Of a stretch of 64,000 nt of DNA, positions 19,650 through 29,760 are shown piece by piece. Numbering within the stretch: position 1 is the stretch's first letter; each line of letters begins with the position of its first letter. The DNA lies in contig CAVPNY010000011.1 in NCBI GenBank assembly GCA_963706905.1, positions 124,001 to 188,000 of the forward strand, given 5' to 3'. The position numbers and the translations under genes are program-made. The notes under the pieces are model-generated. The model saw only the letters and a program-made list of their open reading frames with translations, ran no database searches and was not told where the DNA came from. The DNA is from CAVPNY01 sp963706905 (GTDB lineage: Bacteria > Chloroflexota > Anaerolineae > Anaerolineales > UBA4823).

Positions 19650-20432
19650 ATGGAAACGACTGATGCAAATCAGCAACCGGCGGCTGAACAATGGCCTGGG
19701 CTGCATTCAAAGATCTTTAATCCCAAGAAATCACCCATCAAGCGCTACAAAGAGATGGTGATTGGAAAGCGTGGTTGGGGTACGCTCCTGTGGTACGAGT
19801 TGACTTTATTGTTGTTTGGGTTGCTGCCTGGGGCGTTAGGGATGGTGCTGCGCCAGATTTTCTATAAACCGCTTTTTAAGAAAGTAGGTAAGAATGTGGT
19901 TTTCGGTCGCAACCTGGTCATTCGGCACCCTCACAAGATTGTCTTTGGGGACAATGTGATCATTGATGACGATTGCACCCTGGATGCCAAGGGTGAAGAA
20001 AATGAAGGCATTGTCTTTGGTGACATGGTTACCCTGGGCCGGTTTTCTGCAGTCATCTGCAAGGACGCCGATATCCACATTGGGTCACATGTTAATATTG
20101 GCTCGACGGTCAAGCTAATTGTGGCTAATCAGGGCAAAATTTCGGTTGGAAACAGCATAGACATCGGCTCCGGATGCCATTTTTCTGCTGGTAGCTATGA
20201 CTATTCAGATGCGGGTGTGCTGCCCTCCTCGCGCCGCTTGCAGACTAAGGGGATCACCGTGGAGGATCTTGCCTGGATCGGGGCTGGGGTTATTGTGCTG
20301 GACGGTGTGACCATTGGCACGAAGAGTATCGTTGCAGCCGGGGCTGTAGTTACGAAAGATATCCCAGCCAACAGTATGGCGGCGGGTGTGCCAGCAGAAG
20401 TAAAGAAAATGCGAGAAAAAGAGGAAGCCTAG
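19650..20432 (+). CDS. Acyltransferase with left-handed beta-helix (hexapeptide repeats)
   Basis: A 260-residue acetyl- or acyltransferase of the LbH superfamily, probably decorating the glycan. After a hydrophobic stretch (LWYELTLLLFGLLPGALGMV) come hexapeptide-type turns: VVFGRNLVIRHPHKIVFGDN, VTLGRFSAVI, IHIGSHVNIGSTVKLIV and WIGAGVIVLDGVTIG. The family-typical end AAGAVVTKDIPANSMAAGVP follows. GGAAG sits six bases before ATG. The N-terminal hydrophobic region suggests membrane attachment. It ends one base before the next start, so translation is coupled to the AsnB-like gene. Confidence 0.85.
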   Translation: METTDANQQPAAEQWPGLHSKIFNPKKSPIKRYKEMVIGKRGWGTLLWYELTLLLFGLLPGALGMVLRQIFYKPLFKKVGKNVVFGRNLVIRHPHKIVFGDNVIIDDDCTLDAKGEENEGIVFGDMVTLGRFSAVICKDADIHIGSHVNIGSTVKLIVANQGKISVGNSIDIGSGCHFSAGSYDYSDAGVLPSSRRLQTKGITVEDLAWIGAGVIVLDGVTIGTKSIVAAGAVVTKDIPANSMAAGVPAEVKKMREKEEA

Positions 20433-20433
20433 G

Positions 20434-22311
20434 ATGTTATTTGGGGTGATGGTTAAAGAGAAAGAGGACTTCGCACGATTAGATCAGATCGAAGCGAGAC
20501 TTTTGGCAGATGGACGGATTGAAGGTCGGACGATTAAGAAATCGCCAGTTTTTTTTGCCTGCCTCAAGCCAGATCTGCGTTCGCCGAATATGGCGATACA
20601 ATCGCAGACATTTCAATGCGGGATCAGCGGGGTTTGGCAAGGGGAAATCTACAATCAAGCGGAGTTTTCGTCATATCAAGGTAGCGTAACAGACCGGTAC
20701 GAACTGGAAAATAGCGACGTTAACCTGTTTGCCAACCGGTTTGCATCTGAAGGCGTTGCATTTGTCAAGAAGCTTAATGGTCGTTTTGCGTTCGCTGCCT
20801 TGCATGATGGAGGGCAGGAAGTAATCCTGGGTCGGGATCACCTGGGGATTGAGACGTTGTATGTCTACGAAGACCAAAACATGTATGTCTTCAGCACTAA
20901 GATACGCGCGATCCTGGATTGCCCGGGAGTTGTCAAGGAATTAAATTTTGACGCATTACGCCGCAGCCTGATCTTTAGCTATAATCCGGCCTGGGATACT
21001 CTATTTCGGGGGGTTCGCAAAGTCCAACCAGGCAGCCTGGTTGTTTTAGGGGCAAATGGGATCACGGAAAAACCGTACTGGTATCTTTCCTTTAAGGATA
21101 TCCAGGAGAAAGCCGAGGCAGATATCGCCCGGGAGTTGCGGAAATTATTTGCGGATGCCGTCCGCCTCCGCATGCAAAAAAGCGTCTTGCCGGGTATTTG
21201 TATCAGCGGTGGGCTGGATTCGAGCGGGGTAGCTTGTTTGATGCGCCAATCTTCGTCTTCTCCAATTCCGTCCTTCTCATATCGGACACTACAAGTTTCC
21301 TATGATAAATCAGCGTACGCTCGTATTGTCGCTGATGCGTGCCATTTCGATCACCATGAGGTCATCTTCCATCCAGAAGATGTCAAGTTAATTGAGACAA
21401 TTGTGCAAATTGAGGATGAGCCTTTCTGCAATCTGGGGATCACGGTAGCCTCCTTCTTGCTCGGACGGGAGGCGCATGGATTAGCCAGCGAAGTCTATTC
21501 TGGTCATGGCGGTGACGAGCTGTTTGCAGGGCATCCGGTTTATTCGGCGGATAAGATCGCAGCCTTTACAGATCGGATTCCTGGGGCGATCAAATCACCA
21601 ATAGTCAGCCTGTTCCGCCAACTGCCTGATTCGGATAAGAAGCTCAATCTGACCGTCAAGCTGAAGCGGTTTTCAGAGAGCCTGGCATATCCGAAGGAGT
21701 TTGGCACGTATCGCTGGCGGGTCTATTATGGAAATGAAGAGTTAAACCGCCTGTTCGAGCCCGATCTGGCGATTGATCAAAATCAATATTTGAATCTATT
21801 CTCAGATTTGTTGGGGATGTACCAGGATGCGGATGGCAAGGACCCGTTAAGCCGCTCGCTTTTTGTGGATTTCAAGACCGAAGTTAGTTTTCATCTGAGA
21901 CGGATGGACCTGGTACGGTATTTTGGAGTCAAGCCGATTTTCCCCATGTTGGATTACCGGCTGGTGGAAAGCGCGGCGACGGTACCCGCTTCTCTAAAGA
22001 TCAAAGGCTATTCGGATACCAAATATATTGAGAAACCGGTTTTGGCGGGAGTAATCCCGGATCAAATTCTTAACCGGCATGATAAATTAGGCCATTCGAT
22101 TCCCTTTAAGAATTGGCTGCGCAGCGATCCGGTTGTAAAAGGCTTTGTTCGGGAAGTGCTGTCTGACAGAACTGTCGAGCGTCGCGGTTTGTTCAACCGT
22201 GCGACCATTCAGACAATGTGGGATAATCATCAGAGCGCGCGGCAGAATAATTCCCACCGCCTTTGGATGTTGACCGTATTAGAGTTGTGGTTGGTGGCAA
22301 ACGGGTTGTAA
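20434..22311 (+). CDS. AsnB-like synthetase lacking the glutaminase cysteine
   Basis: A 625-residue relative of asparagine synthetase. The N-terminus is MLFGVMVK, so the Cys2 nucleophile of class II amidotransferases is missing, though the rest of the glutaminase fold persists (GEIYNQAEF, LNGRFAFAAL, LGRDHLGIETLYV). The synthetase half is well kept: SGGLDSSG at 258-265, YSGHGGDELFAGHP, LRRMDLVRYFGVKPIFPMLDYR and HRLWMLTVLELW. It should still adenylate a carboxylate but not release ammonia from glutamine, as in beta-lactam synthetases or ammonia-using variants. A true AsnB lies 5 kb upstream in the same locus, hinting at a separate amidation or cyclisation step. Substrate unknown. Confidence 0.85.
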   Translation: MLFGVMVKEKEDFARLDQIEARLLADGRIEGRTIKKSPVFFACLKPDLRSPNMAIQSQTFQCGISGVWQGEIYNQAEFSSYQGSVTDRYELENSDVNLFANRFASEGVAFVKKLNGRFAFAALHDGGQEVILGRDHLGIETLYVYEDQNMYVFSTKIRAILDCPGVVKELNFDALRRSLIFSYNPAWDTLFRGVRKVQPGSLVVLGANGITEKPYWYLSFKDIQEKAEADIARELRKLFADAVRLRMQKSVLPGICISGGLDSSGVACLMRQSSSSPIPSFSYRTLQVSYDKSAYARIVADACHFDHHEVIFHPEDVKLIETIVQIEDEPFCNLGITVASFLLGREAHGLASEVYSGHGGDELFAGHPVYSADKIAAFTDRIPGAIKSPIVSLFRQLPDSDKKLNLTVKLKRFSESLAYPKEFGTYRWRVYYGNEELNRLFEPDLAIDQNQYLNLFSDLLGMYQDADGKDPLSRSLFVDFKTEVSFHLRRMDLVRYFGVKPIFPMLDYRLVESAATVPASLKIKGYSDTKYIEKPVLAGVIPDQILNRHDKLGHSIPFKNWLRSDPVVKGFVREVLSDRTVERRGLFNRATIQTMWDNHQSARQNNSHRLWMLTVLELWLVANGL

Positions 22312-22343
22312 CGACTTGCTAAATAGTAAGAAAGCGAGTAAGC

Positions 22344-23334
22344 GTGAAGAATAAGGTTTTCTTTTTTGTAAAGGCCCTTGTAAGTATCGCCCTGATCTGG
22401 TATTTATTATCCAAGACAGACATCGCTGCGATTTACGCCTCCCTGTTATCTGCAAATCCGTGGTGGCTGTTGCTATCGTTGATGACATTGTATATCGGGA
22501 AGGTACTAACCAGTTATCGTTGGCAAAGATTATTATTAGCTCAGGGGATCCATATCCCCCTCAGAAGCTTGATTGCATCGGTGTTTGTTGGTCAATTTTT
22601 TAACAGCTTTTTACCGACTACGGTGGGCGGGGACGCAATGCGGGCTTACGATACAGCCTCACAAAGTAAAGAGTCGATGAAATCGGTGATGTCCGTCTTC
22701 TCAGACCGCTTGATTGGCGTGTTCGCACTGGCATTGCTGGCGGTGGTTGCCGTGATCATTGGAATACTCATCGGTGAAGATGTATCATTCTATGTTTTGC
22801 CTGTGATTATTGTTTTCGCGATCTGCTCCTTTGGAGTCTGGATGATATTTGATGACCGTTTGGTGGTCCAATTGGAGAAGATCCTGCTGCGAATTAAACT
22901 GGACAAGATCGCCAGGAAGTTTGTAAAAGCATATGCATCCTTGAGTATCTTGAAAGACAAGAAACACGTCTTGTTAATCGCTTTTTTGATCTCAATTGCC
23001 TTGCAGATTAATGTTGTCCTTTTTTACTACTTTATCGGGGTAGCGCTAGATATAAAGGTTTCCCTCCTATATTACTTTATGGTCGTGCCGATTATGCTGG
23101 TGGTATTGTTGCTGCCCTTTTCGATCAACGGGATTGGCTTAAGGGAGGGCGTCTTTGTGTACCTGCTCACCGATTTGGGTGTGGCTTCTCAGGATGCCAT
23201 TGCTCTTTCGGTGCTTTCATTCTTGTTGACTTTTAACTCAGTCGATCTTGGGTGGGATCATTTTTGCATTGCGCGGGATTAATATGCGGCGTTCTGAGGT
23301 GGACCCATCCCTATCAGAGAGGCCGCCGAATTAA
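22344..23334 (+). CDS. Flippase-like membrane protein (UPF0104, LPG-synthase TM family), one frameshift
   Basis: Polytopic membrane protein of about 330 residues with some eight spans, of the AglD/MprF-like family that has been linked to lipid-linked sugar handling. Motifs seen: FFNSFLPTTVGGDAMRAYDT and SVFSDRLIGVFAL, then PFSINGIGLREGVFVYLL, all characteristic. The open frame ends at 23282 with an aberrant tail (SVDLGWDHFC); one frame over, LTQSILGGIIFALRGI runs to TAA at 23332, so an indel lies near 23235. A terminator directly at that TAA supports the repaired end. GTG start with a weak ribosome site. Confidence 0.82.
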
Positions 23335-23349
23335 GGCCTTTTTATTTTG
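23320..23349 (+). terminator. Intrinsic terminator of the glycan operon
   Basis: AGGCC at 23320-23324 pairs with GGCCT at 23335-23339 over a short loop that contains the repaired stop codon, followed by a T-rich run (TTTTTATTTTG). The stem is short but the U tract is good. Confidence 0.6.
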
Positions 23350-23366
23350 AGATACAATAAGAGTTA

Positions 23367-23390
23367 TCCTATCAATGTTGTCCTATCAAT
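23367..23390. repeat. Two direct copies of TCCTATCAAT
   Basis: The decamer occurs at 23367-23376 and 23381-23390, 14 bases start to start, in the gap before the giant surface-protein gene. It could be an operator or simple duplication. No clear promoter hexamers sit beside it. Confidence 0.5.
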
Positions 23391-23534
23391 AATGTAAGGA
23401 TGTAATAGGAGAAGCATCTTGCAGATTAGATGAGGAGGGGCACCTTCAAGCAGAAAACCGGATGGTTCCAGGTCTGGGTTTGAAACCAGGGCAAACCAGC
23501 GTGGAATCAAGCGCGTAAATTCCTCGCTGCCGTC

Positions 23535-26500
23535 TTGATCCTGCTCTCACTTACCATCTTTATCTTCTTCTTCTCCAAAGTCAGTGTAATCCAGGCGCGC
23601 GGTCTTTTCCAGGATGATGAAACGCCGTTACCCAACCAGACAGAGCTTTTTTCGGATACTTTTGACCGGGCAGATAACGCTGTAGTTGGGAATGCCTGGG
23701 TTGAAGTAGAAACGACTGGGGCGCAGGTTGGTATTCAAGGGAACCGGATGTGTTTCCTCGATACGTCTGACGTGGCTAACCGGCCAATTGTAAGCAACTC
23801 CTTCCAACAGGTAAATTCCGGAGAACTAACCTGGCAGTTTAATTTTGACTGGAGCAGGACTGGAACGGAACGAACCTACCGCCACTTTATGCAGCTTGGC
23901 CAAGGATCGATCATGAACGACACGGCCCCCAACGATGGGGTGGGGATCAACCTGGTCTGGACTGCGCTCAACAACGTGCAGGAAACACTGGCCTATCGCA
24001 AAGGTGGTGTGGATACCAGCCTTATAACTGTCAGTGGGCCAGCATTGATCCAGGTGACGGCAAACTTGGACACGAATACCTATCAAGTAACGGTGAATGG
24101 GACGGTGGTCGGTTCTGCTCTCCCCTTCGATAGTGATGTCAACCTCGATACAGTGCGATATCTCACGGATGGGTTGAACGAGATCTTTTTTGCTGGACGC
24201 TGCTTCGATAATGTCTCGATCTCAACCAATGGTATCAGTCCCACTGCAACCCCTACCGAGACGCCAACCAGCACGGCCACTCCATCTTCAACGCCCGATC
24301 TGCCTACCGATACACCCACACCGACCAGCAGCTCGACACCAGAACTTTCGGCAACGCCAACCTCAACAACAGAAATCCCTACTGATACACCCACATCAAC
24401 TTTTTCGCCCTCCCCCACACCGTCACCAACGAGCGATCCTCCCGTATTCACATACCGGCGAAAGGAAATTGTTCTGACTGGACCCAGCTCAGTTGGAATG
24501 GGTAACCCCAATCCATTTTTAATTGAAGCACAGGTTACATTCACTGGTCCTACGGGTCAAACCTTTGTCGTACCTGCATATTATGATGGGGATGGTAACG
24601 GTGGTATGGACGGAAATGTATGGAAGGTTCGCTTTGCTCCAGACATACCAGGCACCTGGACATATGCTTCGACAAGTTCGAATGCCCTCCTGAATGGCAA
24701 AACTGGTGTGTTTGAAGTGGTCGCCCCAGTCAATTGCCAGGCTTATCTACCAGGTGGATTGCCAGAGTTTGCCTGCCTGGGTCGACTTGAGTATGACGGG
24801 ACGATCTATCTGAAATTCAGCAATGGGAATTATTGGATCAAGGGTGGCATCGATGACCCAGAAAACTTCTTGGGTAATGCTTTTGGGGATTGGAACTGCC
24901 AAGAAGGCAGCGATCGATTACCTGGCCAGTAAAGGCGTTAATAGTGTTTACCTGATCACGAATAATATCTCCGGTGACCGAAATGATACCTGGCCGTGGG
25001 TGGGAACTACAATGTCTGAGGCGATCGCCAACAGCAATCGCTTCAATGTGGCAAAGCTACTGCTGTGGGAAGATTTCTTCTCCTATGTCCAGCAACAAGG
25101 GTTGGTATTGCATATTATTCTGGATGATGACAGCGCCTGGGATTTATACGATCACACACTGTACTACCGTGAGTTGGTGGCTCGCTTCAGCCATCATCCA
25201 GGGATTGTCTGGAATATCGGTGAGGAAGCCAATGAAATTTACACGGATGCTGAGCAAATAGCGCATGCCAATACCATCCGCAACTTGGATCCTTATGATC
25301 ATCCAGTCACTGTTCACCGCATGCCCACCTGGCCTTTCCTTGGGAACTCCAGCTTTGACCTGACCAGCATCCAGCCGATCGATGGCGCATCTGATTTCAG
25401 CACGACCGACCTGGGGGATTTGAATGCAGTTGGTAATCTCCCACCGGAATTAAAGCATATGCCGCCGGGCGGCCAGTGCGCCATAATGATTGACGAAATT
25501 CCACGGGTGACGGTAGTTGAATCAAGCTGCAATCCTCAAGATGAGAACCGAAGTGCTCTACCCGATTTTCCTTGGGAGGCGGCGGCCATGAAATTCACTA
25601 CGCACGACGCCTACGGACAAGGTGGAGCGGTGACGATCGAGATCCTTGAGCCGATGTGGCTGGATATGCAACGGGCGCGCCAGTTTTATGAAAATTTGCC
25701 ATTCCCACAAATGCTTCCCTGTAACCAGTTGCTCTCGCCGGCTGGGAATCTGTGCAGCGGTATGACTGGAGATGTGTACGCTCTCTATCTGCCTGTCGGC
25801 GGTTCGATCAACATGGATCTTTCAAGCGAGGTGAGCACGTTCAGCCTGGAGTGGTTTGATCCTCGGAGTGGCACCATCATCGATGGTGGCGTGGTTGAAG
25901 CGGGCGCTGTGCGGACTCTCATCGCGCCGGACAGCCAGGATTGGGCGCTTGTGATGCGTTTCCTGCCCCCCACACCTACCCCGACTGCGACCCCCACGGA
26001 AACACCCACTCCTTCGGCTACTCCAACGGATAGCTCAACCGCGACACAGACTGCTACGCCCACGGATACCCTCACCCCGACCTTCACGCCCACCGCGACA
26101 CTAACGCCTTCGCAAACGGATACGCCGACGCCGACGCCCAATGTGACGGCGACGTTCACCTCGACAGCGACCGTCACGCCATCACCGACGGCTACCTTGA
26201 CTTCGACGCCGACCGCCACAGCGACCGCCACGGCGACCTTCACGCCGACGGCAACGGTGGGGCCGGCAGTGTTATTGAGCGAGAAATTTGACCGGGCGGA
26301 CGGGAACGTGGTGGGGAATGAATGGGTGGAAGTGGAGGCGACAGGAGCGCAGGTGGGGATCCAGACCAACCGGTTGTGCTACCTGGATACATCCGATGTG
26401 ACCAACCGGCCGCTGGCGCGACACAGCTTTCCCAAGGTGACCGGTGGGAGCGTGGTGTGGGAGTATGACTTTGACTGGACGCGCACGCGGAACGAGGCGG

Positions 26501-28725
26501 GATATGCGCTGCTGATGCAGCTAGGGGAGGCGGGGCTGCTGAGCGACAGTGCGCAGGACACAGGTACCGGGGTGAACCTGATCTGGACGGTGGTGGGGGG
26601 CACGCACCAGACACTGGGCTACCGCAAGGATGGGGTGACCACGGGAATCCGGACGTTGAGCGGGGCAGTGCACATCGTGGTAGAGGCGAACCTGGACACG
26701 GACACGTACAGTGTGGCAGTGGGTGGGGTGACGGCGCTGGCAGGCATCCCGTTTGAAGATGGAGTGGCGCTAGACACAGTGCGCTTCTTCACCAGTGGAT
26801 TGAATGAGGCCAACTTCTCAGGTCGCTGTTTCGATAACCTTAGCATCATGGGAGTGGCAGCCTCAGCAACAGCAACGCCAACCGCAACTGCCACCTTCAC
26901 TTCCACACCGACTGTAACCTCCACAGCTACCTCGACCGCTACATCAACTCCAACCTTCACGCCCACCGCGACTCTAACGCCTTCGCAAACGGATACGCCG
27001 ACGCCGACGCCCAATGTGACGGCGACGTTCACCTCGACAGCGACCGTCACGCCATCACCGACGGCTACCTTGACTTCGACGCCGACCGCCACAGCGACCG
27101 CCACGGCGACCTTCACGCCGACGGCAACGGTGGGGCCGGCAGTGTTATTGAGCGAGAAATTTGACCGGGCGGACGGGAACGTGGTGGGGAATGAATGGGT
27201 GGAAGTGGAGGCGACAGGAGCGCAGGTGGGGATCCAGACCAACCGGTTGTGCTACCTGGATACGTCCGATGTGACCAACCGGCCGCTGGCGCGACACAGC
27301 TTTCCCAAGGTGACCGGTGGGAGCGTGGTGTGGGAGTATGACTTTGACTGGACGCGCACGCGGAACGAGGCGGGATATGCGCTGCTGATGCAGCTAGGGG
27401 AGGCGGGGCTGCTGAGCGACGATGCGCAGGACACAGGTACCGGGGTGAACCTGATCTGGACGGTGGTAGGGGGCACGCACCAGACACTGGGCTACCGCAA
27501 GGATGGGGTGACCACGGGAATCCGGACGCTGAGCGGGGCAGCGCACATCGTGGTAGAGGCGAACCTGGACACGGACACGTACAGTGTGGCAGTGGGTGGG
27601 GTGACGGCGCTGGCAGGCATCCCGTTTGAGGATGGAGTGGCGCTGGACACAGTGCGCTTCTTCACCAGTGGATTGAATGAGGCCAACTTCTCAGGTCGCT
27701 GTTTCGATAACCTCAACCTGCGGCAGGGAAGCAACGCAGGGGCTGCTCCGGTCATTTCTTCGACTCCGGTAACAGCGGGGATACTTTGGCAGGCGTATAG
27801 TTACGATGTCAATGCCAGTGGAGATCCCCCACCGTCCTACACCATTACCAGTGCCCCACCAGGCATGCTGATCAACTCGACCAGCGGCTTGATCTCCTGG
27901 ACGCCGCCTGCAACAGGTAGTTACAATGTCACGGTTCAGGCGGACAACTCGGCTGGTAGCGCCAGCCAAAGTTTTACGATTAATATCAGCGCCACCGCGC
28001 AATTTACCTGCACCGCTCCGGTGCGCATTATGCCTCTGGGTGACTCGATCACCGCAGGAAAATCCTCGGGTGTGGATGATGTAACCCAGCAAATATCTTA
28101 CCGCAAGGCCTTGTGGGATAGCTTGTTAGCCGCCAGCCGCTCTGTCGACTTTGTCGGAAGCCTGATTAACGGTGAATTCTACTCTGGCTTCGACGCAAAC
28201 CATGAGGGTCACAGCGGATGGCGGGACGATCAAATTGCGCTGAATATCTATGATAACGGTGGGGCGAATTGGTTAAGCAATACCCCGGCAGATGTAGTCC
28301 TATTGCATATTGGCACCAATGCCTTGAATGCAAGCCCAACGGATGTTGAGAGCATTCTGAACGAGATTGATCAATACGAAGCCGCCAATAACACAACTGT
28401 AATTGTGGTCCTGGCGCGCATTATCAACATGGTGCCGGTGAACGCTACTGTTACCCAATTCAATGATAATGTTGAGACAATGGCTCTAACCCGCATCACG
28501 AACGGCGATAAGATTATTCTGGTTGACATAGAAGATGGCGCTGGGGTGGTTTACAGTTTCCAGCCGGCGGGGGATATGTGGGACAGCTTGCACCCCTTTG
28601 CCAGCGGTTACACCAAGATGTCCAACGTGTGGCTCAGCGCGCTGAATAGTATCTTGCCATCCTGCCCAGCAGGTCAAAGCGCACGAGATTTGACAGACAG
28701 AGGCAAGGACCTGCTGCATAAGTAA
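23535..28725 (+). CDS. Giant secreted multidomain carbohydrate-active protein (jelly-roll modules, DUF5060/apiosidase-like, SGNH esterase), one frameshift
   Basis: About 1,725 residues after repair. The start is uncertain: TTG at 23535 is within a hydrophobic export signal and no good ATG precedes it in frame. In order: a jelly-roll-like module (about 23640-24225), a Thr/Pro linker, DUF5060 (IVLTGPSSVG... GTWTYAS), an apiosidase-like (DUF4038/GH140) barrel with WNIGEEANEIY and MIDEIPR as candidate acid/base and nucleophile sites, a Thr/Pro linker, two near-identical jelly-roll modules, a putative Ig domain (ISSTPVTAG), and an SGNH hydrolase (IMPLGDSITAG, GHSGWRDDQI, HIGTNAL, DSLHP). The frame shifts once near 24895; the paralog at 29761 reads GDWDAKKAAVDYL straight through. 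Probably cleaves and deacylates plant or microbial polysaccharide. Confidence 0.82.
26081..27715 (+). repeat. Tandem 873-bp in-frame duplication inside the giant gene
   Basis: Copy 1 (26081 to about 26842) and copy 2 (26954 to about 27715) are offset by exactly 873 bases, or 291 codons, and differ at only about ten positions over 762 bases. Each copy encodes part of the Thr/Pro linker plus one complete jelly-roll-like module. The 110 bases between copies are a further, diverged Thr/Pro stretch. The coding strand of the module is markedly G-rich compared with flanking sequence. Near-identity implies a recent duplication or ongoing gene conversion. Confidence 0.92.
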
Positions 28726-28738
28726 TAGAAGACAGAAT

Positions 28739-29620
28739 ATGAAACGTGTTCTGCTCATCTTGGGCTGGGCGGTTTTGTTGGGTGCGATTGTTATCGCTGT
28801 GCCTTTTCTATACTTGTCTAGTTCTCGCCCATATCAAGAAATCAGAATCCCTGCAAATGGATATGAGCTCACGGGATATCTGTCAGATGGGGATCGAGCG
28901 GGTGACCTTTGGGTCATATTTGGTCATGGCAATCGCAAAGAAGGGATAACGCATCCACTCTACACGCAAATTTTGAACAATCTGCCCAGTGATGTAGGGG
29001 TCCTGGCCATCAACTTTCGTGGATTTGCCGGTTCGGCTGATGATCGCATGGTCGAAAGCGAGCAAATCCTGGATCGCAGTGCAGACATCCAGGCAGCTGT
29101 AGATTATCTTATTGATCGCAAAGGGATCACTGAAAACCAAATAATCCTGATCGGTCATTCCTTTGGTGCAGCCCAGGTAGCGAAGGCAGCCAGTGACGGG
29201 TCATATCGGCTGGTAATTCCCATTGGCCTGGGAGATTGGCAATCTGTGACCACGGATCCCAGAAAAATGATGGCGTATTTGCGCAAATTTGAGGAGAACA
29301 CCGGTGTGACTGTCTCGCGAGAGCAATTTATCCAGGAAGGCTCGCAGTTTACGCCTCAGGCTATCACGGATCCCTGTCCGACCTCGCCAATCGCCTTTGT
29401 GTTTGCCGGATTTGACGATGGACTGGAACCGATGCAGATTCAATACCAACAAGAACGTGTTCGGTGCTCGAAACTCGTAGATTGGAAGATCATACCGCTT
29501 GCCAACCATACTTATGGAACAGAAGACACCAGATTGCCAGGCCCTCTAGAGAGTGTGTATTCCAAGATCACATTGAGTTACTTGGTTTGGCGAATCAACC
29601 ACCTGCTCTTAAGCCAATAA
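28739..29620 (+). CDS. Alpha/beta hydrolase, membrane-anchored or secreted
   Basis: A 293-residue serine hydrolase. The N-terminal span (ILGWAVLLGAIVIAVPFLYL) is a signal anchor, placing the enzyme outside the membrane. The oxyanion region is VIFGHGNRKEG; the nucleophile elbow is LIGHSFGAAQ (Ser in GHSFG); FAGFDDGLEP and NHTYG near the C-terminus supply the likely acid and His. It resembles the BAAT/YqiA-like hydrolases rather than lipases with a lid. It starts 13 bases after the giant gene and may be cotranscribed with it. Substrate unknown; acyl or ester groups on glycans are plausible. Confidence 0.82.
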   Translation: MKRVLLILGWAVLLGAIVIAVPFLYLSSSRPYQEIRIPANGYELTGYLSDGDRAGDLWVIFGHGNRKEGITHPLYTQILNNLPSDVGVLAINFRGFAGSADDRMVESEQILDRSADIQAAVDYLIDRKGITENQIILIGHSFGAAQVAKAASDGSYRLVIPIGLGDWQSVTTDPRKMMAYLRKFEENTGVTVSREQFIQEGSQFTPQAITDPCPTSPIAFVFAGFDDGLEPMQIQYQQERVRCSKLVDWKIIPLANHTYGTEDTRLPGPLESVYSKITLSYLVWRINHLLLSQ

Positions 29621-29691
29621 ATAATCAGCCAGATTGTAATCAACCCATTGCGCAAATTATATTGCAAAATTTTCGTGGTACCATAGCGCTA

Positions 29692-29719
29692 TTGACGATC
29701 GTGGCGTGCCCCCTAAAAT
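29692..29719 (+). promoter_or_regulatory. Sigma-70-type promoter for the apiosidase-like gene
   Basis: TTGACG at 29692-29697 and TAAAAT at 29714-29719 are separated by 16 bases. The predicted start near 29726 leaves a leader of about 35 bases carrying GGAGG before the ATG at 29761. Confidence 0.65.
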
Positions 29720-29760
29720 TAGGTATCCTGACACCCAAACCTAATTGATGGAGGCCTGCA

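Noticed and set aside
20434..22311. Lasso-peptide cyclase (AsnB-like)
   Set aside because: No precursor peptide, B-protein protease or RRE gene nearby; the locus is glycan-related.
24235..24440. Short period repeats resembling a CRISPR or satellite array (also 25970-26270 and 26870-27130)
   Set aside because: They encode Thr/Pro linkers (TPTxTPT) in the reading frame of the surface protein; period is codon-based and irregular, with no spacers.
25785..27755. Several minus-strand open frames of 75-207 codons, rich in Val
   Set aside because: They are the complement of the Thr/Pro linkers and duplicated module; they have no independent motif and repeat with the 873-base unit.
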